Shown piece after piece: positions 11,765 to 22,646 of a stretch of 64,000 nt of DNA. The notes beneath the pieces were generated by a model, which saw only the letters and a list, made by a program, of their open reading frames with translations, searched no databases and was not told where the DNA came from. The stretch comes from Agrostemma githago (lineage: Eukaryota; Streptophyta; Magnoliopsida; Caryophyllales; Caryophyllaceae). The stretch spans positions 61,132,266-61,196,265 of the forward strand of contig OY288253.1 of NCBI GenBank assembly GCA_958450325.1, written 5' to 3'. A program made the translations under genes and the position numbers. Positions within the stretch are counted from its first letter, which is position 1. The number at the start of each line of letters is the position of its first letter.

Positions 11765-11885
11765 TAGGCGACCGACTATCAGAATAGTCGGCCGATCATG
11801 ACGATCGTCGACCGACCATTTGGGAGCTTGCAGAAGATCACATGAGTCAACCGACTATTAAAATAGTCGGCCGACTATTTTCTGG
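11765..11885. promoter_or_regulatory. U3 palindrome cluster of element A
   Basis: Repeated half-sites GTCGRCCGACTAT form perfect or near palindromes, e.g. AATAGTCGGCCGACTATT near 11863. At least four pairs lie 85-205 bp upstream of the TATA box. The same cluster, with differences, is in the 3' LTR at 36176-36263. Confidence 0.85.
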
Positions 11886-11970
11886 ACCGCGGACAGATTT
11901 CGTGATGTGCAAGCAGTTTCATTATTTAGTTTTAACTCTTTCCTTATTCAGTTTTAAGTCTTCCAAATTG

Positions 11971-11979
11971 TATAAATAG
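11971..11979 (+). promoter_or_regulatory. TATA box of element A LTR
   Basis: TATAAATAG, followed after ~30 bp by a pyrimidine-rich leader. Its 3' LTR counterpart is at 36352. Confidence 0.7.
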
Positions 11980-12864
11980 GACTTTCAGCTTGTTAGAAAT
12001 CACTACTTCTTCTCTTTAAACTTTTCCTTACACTTCTCCACTTCTCTCTTTAGATTTTTACTATTTCAAGATTCAAATCGCCTTCATTCCTTTTGATAAT
12101 TTAATTTAATCTTTCTTCCTTCTTCTTCGTTCTTGATTATTCTTAATCTTTATTTATACTTGTCGCAATTTTATTATCATCCATTACGTTTAATCTAGTA
12201 ACGTTTATTAATATTATCGTTCTTGATTTAATTATGAGCAGCTAATTTCCTTTACTAGGATTTAGGAGATCTGCGAATTGAATGTGGTCGCTAAATAATT
12301 TATAGATCTGTCAATGATATTGTGTCTGAGTTGTCAATTGTAGCATTTAATTGAGATTGATTGATTGATTAAGTCGACGTAATTGATTAATTGAACTGGT
12401 AAACTTGAACCTAAGATCGGAAGCCTGGTAAAAGTTAGACCTGCTACAACACATTGATATGCCCTGATAAGATCGGAAGCCTTTAGACGCATGTTAGGGT
12501 GAATAGCGGATCGGAAGAACCTTTTCATTACCCCTTAGACCAATATCTGCGATAGACCTGTAACCTACACTGTGACCATATGAGATTCGTAGTGAACCAA
12601 CAATCATAGTTTTCTCTCTATATTTATTCATTCTTATTCACCTTATTTATTTTAGTTATCCTTCTTTTTACTTCTCCTCCTCCACTACTTTTAGATTAGT
12701 TGAACACAAAAACAAAACCCCCATTTTGGTTACTTAGATAAACTTTAATTACGAGTAGAATTTATTTGTCTCCTTGTGGATACGATCATGACTTCCCTAT
12801 CTATATTTTTAGTTAGACCTAAGTTGGTTATCTTTGATAGATGTACGACTAGCTTATCAAATTT

Positions 12865-12882
12865 TGGCGCCGTTGTCGGGGA
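12865..12882 (+). other. Primer binding site of element A (tRNA-Asp)
   Basis: TGGCGCCGTTGTCGGGGA, five bases after the LTR, is complementary to the 3' end of plant tRNA-Asp with one mismatch. Priming by tRNA-Asp is usual for Athila elements. Confidence 0.85.
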
Positions 12883-12978
12883 GACAGTTAATTTTACTTG
12901 TCGTTTTAGTTTATCTTTTGTCTCAGGGAACTTTCATTCCTTGAGACGGTTCTCATATTTTCCTTCTTAGTTCTGTGT

Positions 12979-14560
12979 ATGCCCAGGTCTAACAGGCCCG
13001 AGATTCATCCATTTGATCCCGAACTCGAGAAGACTTTACGAATTAGACAGAGTTTTTGGAGGGAAGTACGTCAAGCGGAAAAATCTAATTCGCTTGACCC
13101 AGTTTCCACTATCCTGGAAGTGGAATATTCGTCCCACGAAGAGGACGCCTCTAGCACCAAATCAGACGCCGAGTCCGATATCTCAATTCTGATCATGCCG
13201 CCGAAGCTTTCTACTCACTCTGAGCCGACTCAGGCTAACATCCCGAAAGGATGGAAGCTACCGACTCCTACCACCGGCTCCTTCGAGATTCGTCCCGCTT
13301 ACATCAATTTAGTGGAGCAAAATACCTTCTCGGGCAAGAAAGACGAAGACCCCATACAACATATGGAAATATTCACTGATTATTGTTGTTCGATTCCAGT
13401 TGCTCTCGGGGTAACACAGGAAGAAGTAATGGAGTCCTTATTTCCATTTTCTCTTGCAGGTCCAGCCTATAGATGGTATCGAGACATGGATAAAGAAGCT
13501 ACCGGTATTAATGACTGGAACGCGTTGGCGCTTGCTTTTTATAAGCATTACTACCCTCCTCAACGCACCAATCAGATACGGAGCCAAATAACCAGTTTTA
13601 AGTAAGGACCGTTGGAAGATCTAAACGAAACATGGACTAAATTTAAGGATCTAGTCCGTTCTATTCCTCACCACGGATTCCAGCCATGGTTCTTATGTAA
13701 TCAATTTTATAACGATTTATTTGATGATAATCGTGCTATTCTTGATGGTGCAGCTAACAGACGTTTCCAAAATAATGTTGATGATGATAAGGGTTGGAAA
13801 TTGACCGAGGAGATGGCCACGCATCGGGCCGAGTACGGAAATCCGAGGGGTAGTGTTCGGGTAGCTGCAGCTGAAACCAGTGAGATTATGGCTCAATTTG
13901 ATCATCTTCATGCTCGTCTCGATAAAATTCAGAATCCGCCTCATACAAACGAGTCGAATAAGCAAACTGTTCATGCTATGATCAAACTGGAGGTCATGTG
14001 TGAGCGATGTGGTACCGAAGGCCATAGCACGGGGGAATGTATGACCGGGATGGAGCAAGTTCTAGCTTTTCAACATTACAAGGTAATCCCTATTCTAATT
14101 ATTATAATGAGAGGACTAGGGAACATCCGAACTTCAGTTGGACGAGTCAGAATGTGTTGAACCCCGTTCCTTAGCCGAAGCAATAATCGTATGTTCCGCC
14201 TCATCGCGGACAACAACAAGGCTTCCAAAAGCCTCTAGCTCTTCCAGCGCCGACTCAACCTCTTGATATTCTTCCTCCACCTCCCGTGACTCCGGCTGCA
14301 GTTCCTAGCGAATATCAAGAATTGAAGAGTATGATGCAATCTCTTATGATCCAGATGCAAAAAAGTGACCAATCTAAAGATGCACATATTAAGATCTTGG
14401 AGACGCAGGTGGCACAGCTTGCCACAAATCAGTCTACTAGGCAACCGGGCACACTACCGTCACAGCTGGAAAAATGTACGATACGGCCAACGCGATTCTG
14501 CTTCGTAGCGGCCTTACTTATGACGAGCCCAAGATGCCTAGTTACGATGATTCTGTTATT
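12979..14560 (+). pseudogene. Element A gag, broken
   Basis: The frame starts at ATG 12979. It carries the gag core (PIQHMEIFTDYC..., FYKHYYPPQRTNQIR) and stops at TAA 13603, apparently from CAA. It resumes in the same frame to a CCHC zinc knuckle (CERCGTEGHSTGEC, ~13999-14040) and then shifts frame. The C-terminal part (LETQVAQLATNQS...LPSQ) is at 14286-14470, and a further shift joins NAILLRSGLTYDEP. Gag would form the virus-like particle and bind genomic RNA. At least one stop and two frameshifts make this copy non-functional. Confidence 0.85.
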
Positions 14561-14629
14561 GTGGAGGATGTAATTGATAATGTATCGTTAAAAACTGTTG
14601 AAACTGTTGTGAATGACGAACTGGTCAAT

Positions 14630-14795
14630 AATAGTCAACCGACTATTTCGGATAGTCGACCGACTATCATTGACGCACTATCAGAAAGTGCAGGGGAGGA
14701 GAAAAATAGTCGACCGACTATTGATAATGGTCGACCGACTATTATAATAGTCGACCGACTATTCCCGTTAGTCGACCGACTATTTCAGAGACGGA
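14630..14795 (+). repeat. Palindrome minisatellite inside the element A gag-pro linker
   Basis: Six to seven copies of TCGACCGACTAT-type units lie inside an open frame (14474-14914). They are read there as SRPTI, NGRPTI or VDRLF depending on phase. These are the same palindromic units found in the LTR and in the pol-ORF3 spacer of this element. Confidence 0.85.
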
Positions 14796-14799
14796 ATCC

Positions 14800-15810
14800 A
14801 GATCCGAGACGGTCACTGCTGAAAACACGTCTGATGCTGAAGTGGAAACAAGTGTTTTACAAGATAAAGCTGGTGAACATGTCAAAATTCAAGTTCCTTT
14901 TCCTAGCCGGTTGAAGAATAAGAAGATCGAGAATCAGTTCAGTAAGTTTATGGAGATCGTCAAAAATCTCCAGGTAACCGTTCCCTTCACGGAGTTAATT
15001 ATCTAGGTACCCTCTTATGAGAAATTTATGAAAGATATTTTGATCCGTAAGAGGAACTTTATTGAACATGAGACAATTGCTTTTACTGCTGAGTGTAGTG
15101 CTCTAATTCAAAGTAAGTCTCCACCCAAACTTAAAGACCCGAGTAGTTTTTCCATACCATGCACAATAGGCACTCATGTGATCGATAAAGCTCTATGCGA
15201 TTTGGGTGCAAGTGTCAGTGTCATGCCCTATTCAGTTTGCGAGAAACTGAATATGGGTCAGCTTAAAGTCACAAGTGTGACTCTTCAGATGGCTGACAGG
15301 TCAGTCAAACGTCCCCTAGGAGTCTTAGAGGATGTCCCCGTTAGGATAGGTAAATTCTTTATACCTGTCGATTTTATTGTTCTAGACATGGCTGAGGATA
15401 CCCAGATTCCTATAATTTTGGGTAGGCCGTTTCTGCATACTGCGGGGGCCATTATAGATGTCAAGCACGGACGCTTGACTCTAGAGGTGGGGGACGATAA
15501 GGTGACCTTTAACTTGGCTAACACATTAGCTAAGGCTATGATCGAGGATACTTGTTATGCACTTGATATTATTGATGATGTTATTCTTGATGTTTGTACG
15601 GGTTCCCTGAGTAGGGACCCGCTCGAGGCTTTGACGTGTTTAGACACTTGTGCAGGTAATAAGACTAACGATGAAGCTGTGTGGGATATTTTAGGAGATA
15701 CACAGAAACTGACAAGCATCGACGGAGAAGTGGTGAATAGATTGGTAGATACTTCGTATGCTGTAGAGGTAACCAAACCTGACCTGAAACCTCTCCTGTC
15801 CCATCTCTAG
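14800..15810 (+). pseudogene. Element A aspartic protease region
   Basis: The active-site motif CDLGASVSVMP (about 15195-15227, DLG in place of DTG/DSG as usual in Athila) and the second motif ILGRPFLHTAGAIIDV (~15415-15462) are clear. A TAG at 15014 lies between linker and protease, and another TAG at 15808 separates protease from reverse transcriptase in a frame that continues with FLDDSESYPVI. The role would be Gag-Pol processing. This copy is interrupted. Confidence 0.85.
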
Positions 15811-17360
15811 TATGTATTTCTAGACGATTCTGAGTCTTATCCTGTCATCGTAAGTAATAAATTAGATGAGAACCAACTTTCTGCTTTGTTGGTCGTTCTT
15901 AAAAAGAACAAGAATGCATTAGGTTACAGTCTAGATGAACTTAAGGAAATTAGTCCCGATATCTGCATGCATCGAATTGAACTTGAGGAGGATCCCCGAC
16001 TTGTTAGACAGGGTCAACGTAAGTTGAACCCAAAAATGCAGGAAGTGGTAATGAAAGAAGTGATGAAGTTGTTAGATGCAGGTATAATTTATTCTGTCGG
16101 TCACTCTAAATGGGTGAGTTCTGTTCAGCTCGTCCCGGCCCGAAGAAAGGCGGGACTACCGTGGTCAAAAACGATAAAAATGAATTAATACCTACTAGAA
16201 TAGTAACGGGTTGGCGGATGTGCATTGACTATAGACAATTAAATCCCGCCACAAAAAAAGATCACTTCCCTCTTTCATTTATCGATCAAATGGTAGAAAG
16301 GTTAGCCTCACATAAGTTTTTCTGTTATTTAGATGGCTATTCAGGGTTCTTTCAGATCCCGATCCATCCTGATGATCAGGAAAAGACGACCTTTACTTGT
16401 CCCCATGGTGTTTTTGCTTATCGCGGGATGCCTTTCGGGTTATGTAATGCCCCTGCCACCTTTCAAAAGTGTATGATGGGGATATTCTCCGAGTATATCG
16501 AGTCTATTATGGAGGTATTCATCGATGATTTCAGTGTCTACGGTAGTAATTTCACTGATTGTTTAACTAACCTTGATAAAGTGATGCAGCGATGTATTGA
16601 GGTCAATCTAGTGCTGAATTGGGAGAAGTGCCATTTCATGGTCAACGAGGGAGTTGTCCTTGGGCACTTAGTATCAGATCGAGGCATCCAAGTAGACAAA
16701 GCAAAGGTGCAAGTGGTCGAGCAATTGCCTCCTTCCGTTAAGTGAGGGGGTTAAGAGTTTTCTTGGACATGCCGGATTTTATCGCCGGTTTATCAAAGAT
16801 TTCTCTAAAATCGCTAAACCACTTACACAATTTCTCTTTAAGGATGCCCCATTCATTTTTTCTGATGAATGTTTATCTGCTTTTAACAGGTTGAAGCAGG
16901 CTTTAGTCACAGCACCTATTATTCAGGCCTCGAATTGGGAATTGTCGTTTGAAGTTATGTGCGATGCTAGTGACTACGCGGTCGGTGCGGTGCTGGGTCA
17001 AAGGAAGGGAAAGGCAGTGAATGTCATCTTTTATGCAAGCCGAACTCTGGATGAGGCTCAGGTGAAGTATACTACGACGGAGAAGGAGCTTCTAGTCGTA
17101 GTCTTTGCATTAGAGAAATTTTGATCCTATTTAATAGGGTCGAAAGTGACAATTTATACCGATCATGCGGCTTTGAAGTATCTTCTCGCGAAGCAGGAAG
17201 CTAAACTGAGATTACTGCGATGGATCCTCCTACTTCAGGAGTTCGACCTGAAAATAAAAGACAAGAAGGGTGCTGAATTTATCTGTAGCGGACCACCTTT
17301 CTCGATTTCCATTGTAGGACGGAGGCGATACTTTACCCATAGATGCTTCTTTTCCTGATG
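15811..17360 (+). pseudogene. Element A reverse transcriptase and RNase H, broken
   Basis: The RT fingers/palm are at 15886-16740, with WRMCIDYRQLNPATKKDHFPL, the GMPFGLCNAPATFQKCM block and the catalytic FIDDFSVYG. A frameshift near 16150 and a second near 16745 (after LPPSVK) interrupt it. RNase H follows with MCDASDYAVGAVLGQR (~16957) and a TGA at 17122 before YTDHAALKYLLAKQEAK. Intact relatives copy RNA to cDNA and degrade the RNA strand. Confidence 0.88.
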
Positions 17361-17364
17361 ACAT

Positions 17365-18178
17365 TTGATAGCTATTGGTATAATGAATACTCCGTGGTAT
17401 GCTGACTATGCTAATTTTCTTGTAGGTAAAATAATGCCGCCTGATTTGTTATATCAACAGAAGAAGCGGTTCCTACATGATGTTCGACAATACTTCTGGG
17501 ACGATCCATATCTTTTCAAGGAGTATGCCAACCTTTTAGGCGATGCATATCGCAGTGGAAAACCAATGCCATCTTAGAAGCTTGTCACTCCTCGTCTTAT
17601 GGTGGTCACCACGGTCCCGCTAGGACCGTGGCTAAGGTACTTCAATCGAGTTTTTATTGGCCATCTTTGTTTTCTGATGGTAAGTCATTTGTTTTGGGAT
17701 GTGATGTTTGTCAGAGGACGGGAAATATCTCCCGGAGGCATGAGATGCCTCAGGTCGGTATTTTGGAGGTATAGATTTTCGATGTTTGGGGCATCGACTA
17801 TCAAGGTCCCTTCCCGACACGTCAAGGTAATAGGTACATTTTAGTAGCTGTGGACTACGTATCTAAGTGAGTAGAAGCCGTTGCCTCGGTACATTGTGAC
17901 GCTAAAACCATCATCCAACTTTTCAAGAATATTATATTTCCACATTTTGACGTTCTCCGAGTCGTCATTAGTGATGGAGGTATGCACTTTAAAGAAAAAC
18001 AACTTTGCCTTATTGTCTAAATATGGTGTTATGCATCGCAGAGGTTTGGGGTATCACCCCCAAACTAGTGGACAGGTCGAAGTTTCCAACCGAGAACTTA
18101 AGGACATTTTGGCGAAAGTTGTCTCGAAGTCGAGAAAAGATTGGAGCCTGAAACTGGATAACACTCTATGGGCATATA
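17365..18178 (+). pseudogene. Element A integrase, N-terminal part (split by element B)
   Basis: A conserved pre-integrase block (YADYANFLVGKIMPPDLL) leads into the HHCC zinc finger (CDVCQRTGNISRRHEMP in frame 3) and the catalytic core (DGGMHF, GYHPQTSGQVEVSNRELK). Several stops and shifts occur, e.g. TGA where a Trp codon is expected near 17868. Translation is cut at WAYK by element B. The remainder resumes at 31391. Confidence 0.85.
18174..18178. other. Probable TSD of element B, left
   Basis: ATATA here against GTATA at 31391-31395, one mismatch. Removing element B restores the integrase reading ...WAY/RTAYKT..., which supports this as the junction. Confidence 0.6.
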
Positions 18179-19306
18179 AGATGCGCGCTGTCGCTGACAC
18201 GCATGCAAACAATATTTTTAACATCGACTAACCTAACTGGTGTAGTAGTGGTAGGTCGGGATCGATCCACAGGGAGAGGGTTAAGCGATATTGGTCAAGT
18301 CTAGAGTTTAATCGCGATTGGAATTAAGACAGGGGTTTTGGGATGAGAGGAGTCGAACTAAGGCAAGCGAACTACACTACTAAGGCTAGGAACAATAATA
18401 GGAAAGGTGTTGGGGAGAGTCGGGATTTGAAAATGGGGTCTTAGAGTCTCGAGATCGAGTTTTAGTTACAACGTTGAAAAGGGAGAGTACCACCTTTCGG
18501 TTTAATCATCCAACCTACCTAAATCCGCTTTCGCGACGAAAGGGTAGGTCTCAAATTAAGGTAATTTCTACCCCGAGTTTCCCCATATTGATAGAAACGA
18601 GTCAAGGTCAATCTAGCTGCAGTCTAGGTCAACAAAGACACAAAAACCTTAAAATTGATAATCAATAAGTAAACAACCCACCAACATCCCTCGAATCAAA
18701 TAATCCAAATCCTCGTCCCTAATTCCCCAACAAGAAAATCTACTCACTAGTCATGATGGATAACAACAAGGCATTAACTAAGGAGCAATTAATTAAAGCA
18801 TGCATAACAACTATACTAACAATTGACACTAAGGAGAGAGATTAACTAACACACAATCTAAAGAGAAGCTAACAAAGGAGAGAAAAACATAAACTAACTA
18901 ATGGAGAGAAGGGAGAGGAAAGAATTTACCAACTATGGAGAAAACTAAGGAGAAAGTTGAAGATAAATATAAAAGATTGAATCTTGAGAGAAATAATGCA
19001 AGAATTTGTCACCAATCTATGCAAAATTCTTCAACCTTCAATAAAAACAATATAAATCTTCAAGAGATAATACAAGAATTTTGTCACATAAACCCTTGCA
19101 AAACCCTTGAATCTTCAACAAAGAGGGAAGTTTGATTACTAATTATAGAGTAATTATACTAATACTAAGTAAATCTACTAATTCTATGGAGATTTTTACT
19201 AAGGGAGCTTACTACAACTACTACCACTACTAGTGAATTCTCTATACTACTCCTACTCCTAAGAGGCTCACTCAAGGCTCAAGGAGGCACAAAACCCTAG
19301 GAGGAG

Positions 19307-19316
19307 TACTTATAGA
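19307..19316 (-). promoter_or_regulatory. TATA-like box of element B LTR
   Basis: Minus-strand TCTATAAGTA, downstream of the U3 palindromes in element orientation. The same word occurs in the other two LTR copies. Confidence 0.45.
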
Positions 19317-19396
19317 ATCTCTTAATGGGTTGCACAAACTTCAAGGCCCAAATCTAATTTCTCTTCATTTTAGCTAGACCATCACCCTTTGCATCT

Positions 19397-19625
19397 TCAT
19401 GGGGTGAAACTTCATCCTGCGGCTCGACATAATAATCCCACCGGGTGAAATTTCACCCGGTGAGATTTTCTTCTCAATTTGCAAATTCGGCTCGGTTTCT
19501 CCATCGGGCAAAATTTCGCTCGTTTCGCCCGGTCGTGAGTGCCATGAAAATCTTCGGGGAGGCGTCGTCGGGCGAAACTTCGCCCGATGATGACTCACCG
19601 GGTGAAGTTTCACCCGGTGGAGTTT
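19397..19625. promoter_or_regulatory. U3 palindrome cluster of element B (LTR copy 1)
   Basis: Repeats of GGGYGAAATTTCRCCC type are seen near 19400, 19441, 19505, 19568 and 19598. The unit at 19441 is the perfect palindrome CCGGGTGAAATTTCACCCGG. The equivalent clusters are at 23890-24125 and 30840-31090. Confidence 0.88.
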
Positions 19626-19917
19626 CTCCTCTTTTCCGGTCTCTTTCTTCGTCGATCAATTGGATTACTCGAACTTTTGGTTGTGTGCTTCGCTCTTTGG
19701 ACCGTATCTCTCTCATGCTCGTAGAAGCTCATACACGTTTTCGGTCGAAAATCCTATCAAAATAGACAGAAAACTACCAAAAACACGTAAAATGCAAAAG
19801 AGAGACACTAATGCGAGAATTACTCAAAATACGGCGATAATCGCACTCTATTCTCGCAAAACGGAGGAAGAACGGGTCTAAATGGGAGGAAAAATGGTCT
19901 AAATTTGGCACACAACA

Positions 19918-19932
19918 ATTCCCCCACACTAA
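19918..19932 (-). other. Polypurine tract of element B
   Basis: Minus strand GTGTGGGGGAAT abuts the 3' LTR. It is preceded by GAGGACGAGCAACGG, parallel to GAGGACAAGCAAGGG before the PPT of A. Confidence 0.75.
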
Positions 19933-22329
19933 ACCGTTGCTCGTCCTCGAGCAAAGACCCAAAAAGAAATTAGCTACTACTATTAAGCTAGACTATGCTA
20001 AGCCGATACGGAGCAATTAACGGGCCCGCTCCGTCCCTTCAACTCACATCGAGACACCCATGAGGTAGAGTACCTCCATGCAAGGCAAGTTGGGGCTTGC
20101 TCAAAATTGGGGTTGCGACTAACACACACAAACACACAATACAAGGAAGACACACGAAAAGATAGTCGCAACCAAAGAGAAGACAAATCACCGAATCCCT
20201 CATCGAAACGGCGGAGAAAGCACCGACTAGAGCTTAGGACAAGCAAGAACACTACCAAGTTAGTAACACAAAATGACATGGACAAGATCCTAATAGGATG
20301 ACAATCAAACAATAAAAACATTGAAAATTTAGCAAGGTCCGTCTAATTCCACCAGAGATGCCTACAACGGGACGATAAATGGAGTGGATAAGTGAGAACC
20401 ATGGAGTTAGTAAGCACTGTAGGTAAGTGTTATGCCTTCTCCTAAGCTAAGCCTAGAGGATCGTCCCAAACTCGAGAAAGCCAATTAGACCAAAAAGATG
20501 GATAAGTGTTTGCAAAATGGTAGGGATTGCCACATTACCGCTATTTTCCTTCCTCGGGACTCGGTCCTCTAGTAGGCATTTCACGGCAATAAGTCAATCA
20601 AGGGATTATTTGGGTTTGGGAACGATTTTTGAGATTTTGATTTTCTTTTCGGTTTTCTTTCCCCATTATCTCGATCAAGGGCTTTTTTTTTAAATGCCCA
20701 TCTTCTTCATTTTTCCCTTTTTCTTTTTGAATAGCTCATTTTTTGGCTAGATAGTTCATTTGAGATCAAGGTAAAGCATATTCTTGCAAACTTATTAGTG
20801 GAAATGGGTGAATGGTAGAAAAATAGGCTAGTCGGGTGTGCACCCCCTCCGAACCCACAAAAGGATGGAAATTTGGACTAAAGAAATGGCTTCTCAAGTA
20901 AGGTCACCTAAGAGAACGGGGAACGGTAACCAAGGCCTTATCACTCCATGGGTGGTCAAGGTGGTCAAATGCAAATCCCGGTGTAGACTCCTAGTAGAAA
21001 AGATGGACTTACGGTAAAAATCCAATGCAAAAATTGGTTCAAGGTCATTCTACTAGAAACATGTCCAAAAATAAAGAAGGGTTACTAACAAGGGAGTAAT
21101 AAACACTCGACCTAAACTCAAAATCGGGTTTTCGAAAACTTTACCTAGACACGCTACACACAATGAAAAAGAACACACAAAAATGGCAACAACACAAGAA
21201 AAGAAAACAAAACCACAAACACAAGTATAGCCAAGCACTCCGAACTCCATCAAGTTAACACAATCCACAACCACCAATTCCAAAATGTTCATCAAGTGAA
21301 CCTCCAAATAGCATAAATGCCCAAACTCCCATGCATAAGAGAAAGGGGTAAAACGAAGGTAGAAAATATTACCGCACGGTCTTCATTCCATTTCCGCTAC
21401 CTTACGTATCCATGCTAAATGGTTGGCGGTGTACCTACAAGAAGGAGAATGCAAGGCAATACAAGTGGCACAAAAACAAAAATAAAAGAGAAAAGAAAAC
21501 TAAAATAAAGTTTTTTTTTGGGTTTTTGGTTTTTAAAGGAAAAATGAAAAAGAAAAGGAAGAAAAAGGATAGTAGATCCCTTCCCCCACACTAAAACCGT
21601 GCATTGTTCCCAATGCACAAGTAGAGGAAGAATAAAAAAAGAATAAAAAGAGAAAAGAACGGAAAATCTTTTTGAATTTTTATGATTTTTCAAATGTTTT
21701 TGGATTTTTGATAATTTTTCAAATGTTTTTGAGATTTTTGATTTTTCAAAATGAAGAGAATAAAGAGAAAAGAAGTGAAAAATGAAAAATGAAGAAAAAG
21801 AAGAGAAAATAAAAGGAAAATGAAAAGAAAAAAGAAAAATCGATAAGATGGAAAAATGCGTAGGTGTAATCACGTCACCTCGCCCGGATTCCGTACGAAT
21901 TGAGAAAATCAAAAGAAAAAGAAAATTTTGGATATTTCAAATTGGTCTTGGTGCGATCAAATCACCTAAGACCGGGAGCAACAATCAGGTCCTTCTTCCC
22001 TAAGGCACCTGCAAATAAAACCTCACGTTTGTAATGACCCAAGTAGGATCACGTGAGGGGCTTACAACTCACCAAACCAACAAAAATATTATCACAAATC
22101 AACCAACAACCAATAATTATCAAATGCCAAAAATTGGCGCAGCAAGACTGACAAAGATTACTGAGACTAGAGAACAGATTATTAACAACTGACGACTGAC
22201 ATCCAACACCCCCACACCAACACTGACGACACTCGACCACTCACATCGGACCTGGGGGACGAGGTGGTGGGTAGTAAGACCCTGGCGGAGGCATACCAAA
22301 AAAACGATCAAAATAAAGCTGTTGCTGTT
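19933..22329 (-). other. Element B 3' non-coding region
   Basis: Between the end of ORF3 and the polypurine tract. It has long A/G-rich low-complexity runs on the + strand (21460-21560, 21740-21850) and no recognisable gene. Short open frames are compositional. Confidence 0.6.
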
Positions 22330-22641
22330 GCAACATCCTTTGGTTCCCTCCGCCGCCAACCTCGCTGCTTGGGCATCCCTAGCAGCGTCCCTAGCCATCT
22401 CAAAACTACTCCGGGCAAACTCAAAGCCTTCCCTAGAGTACGTGTAAGAACTATGCGCAGTATCGCGCGCATCCCGGGCTACGTTATAGGCGTCCTGGGC
22501 CAGGTTCAGGGATGTGGTCGAGTTCTCCCAAGTCTGACGTGTTCAGTCATAAACTTCCCCCCACTGAGTATAAAAGTCCTCCGATCCGAAGAACGAGGAG
22601 TGTCGTGGAGGACTCATGTTAACGTCCTCCTGAAAACCTGG
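22330..22641 (-). pseudogene. Element B ORF3, C-terminal part
   Basis: The frame resumes after the solo LTR and reads an Ala/Arg/Asp-rich, probably helical segment (e.g. ARDARDTAHSSYTYSREG, MARDAARDAQAARLAAEG), with one in-frame TGA. It continues the ORF3 frame cut at 24429. Function unknown. Confidence 0.6.
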
Positions 22642-22646
22642 GGTAG
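22642..22646. other. TSD of solo LTR, left (GGTAG)
   Basis: GGTAG directly before 22647, repeated at 24424-24428. Confidence 0.9.

Larger units (their letters stand above)
11560..12859 (+). mobile_element. 5' LTR of element A (Athila-type Ty3/gypsy)
   Basis: The 1300-bp LTR is matched along its length by 35969-37309. It starts TAATACGCG where the 3' LTR has TGATGCGCG (G-to-A changes in the terminal TG) and ends CTTATCA. It contains a palindrome cluster (11765-11885), TATAAATAG at 11971 and the block CTTGTGGATACGATC near its end, which other Athila-type LTRs share. It drives the sense of gag and pol to its right. Confidence 0.93.
18179..19917 (-). mobile_element. 3' LTR of element B (LTR copy 1)
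   Basis: 1739 bp, nearly identical in layout to 22647-24423 and 29601-31390. On the + strand it starts (A)GATGCGCGCTGTCGC and ends GCACACAACA. It is the 3' LTR because a polypurine tract adjoins its right side on the minus strand. Relative to the other two copies it lacks a 20-bp segment between short direct repeats near 19118, and has a reduced palindrome cluster. Confidence 0.9.

Noticed and set aside
21415..21912. A 165-codon Phe/Ser-rich minus-strand frame in element B
   Set aside because: It arises from A/G-rich low-complexity sequence and has no counterpart in elements A or C.
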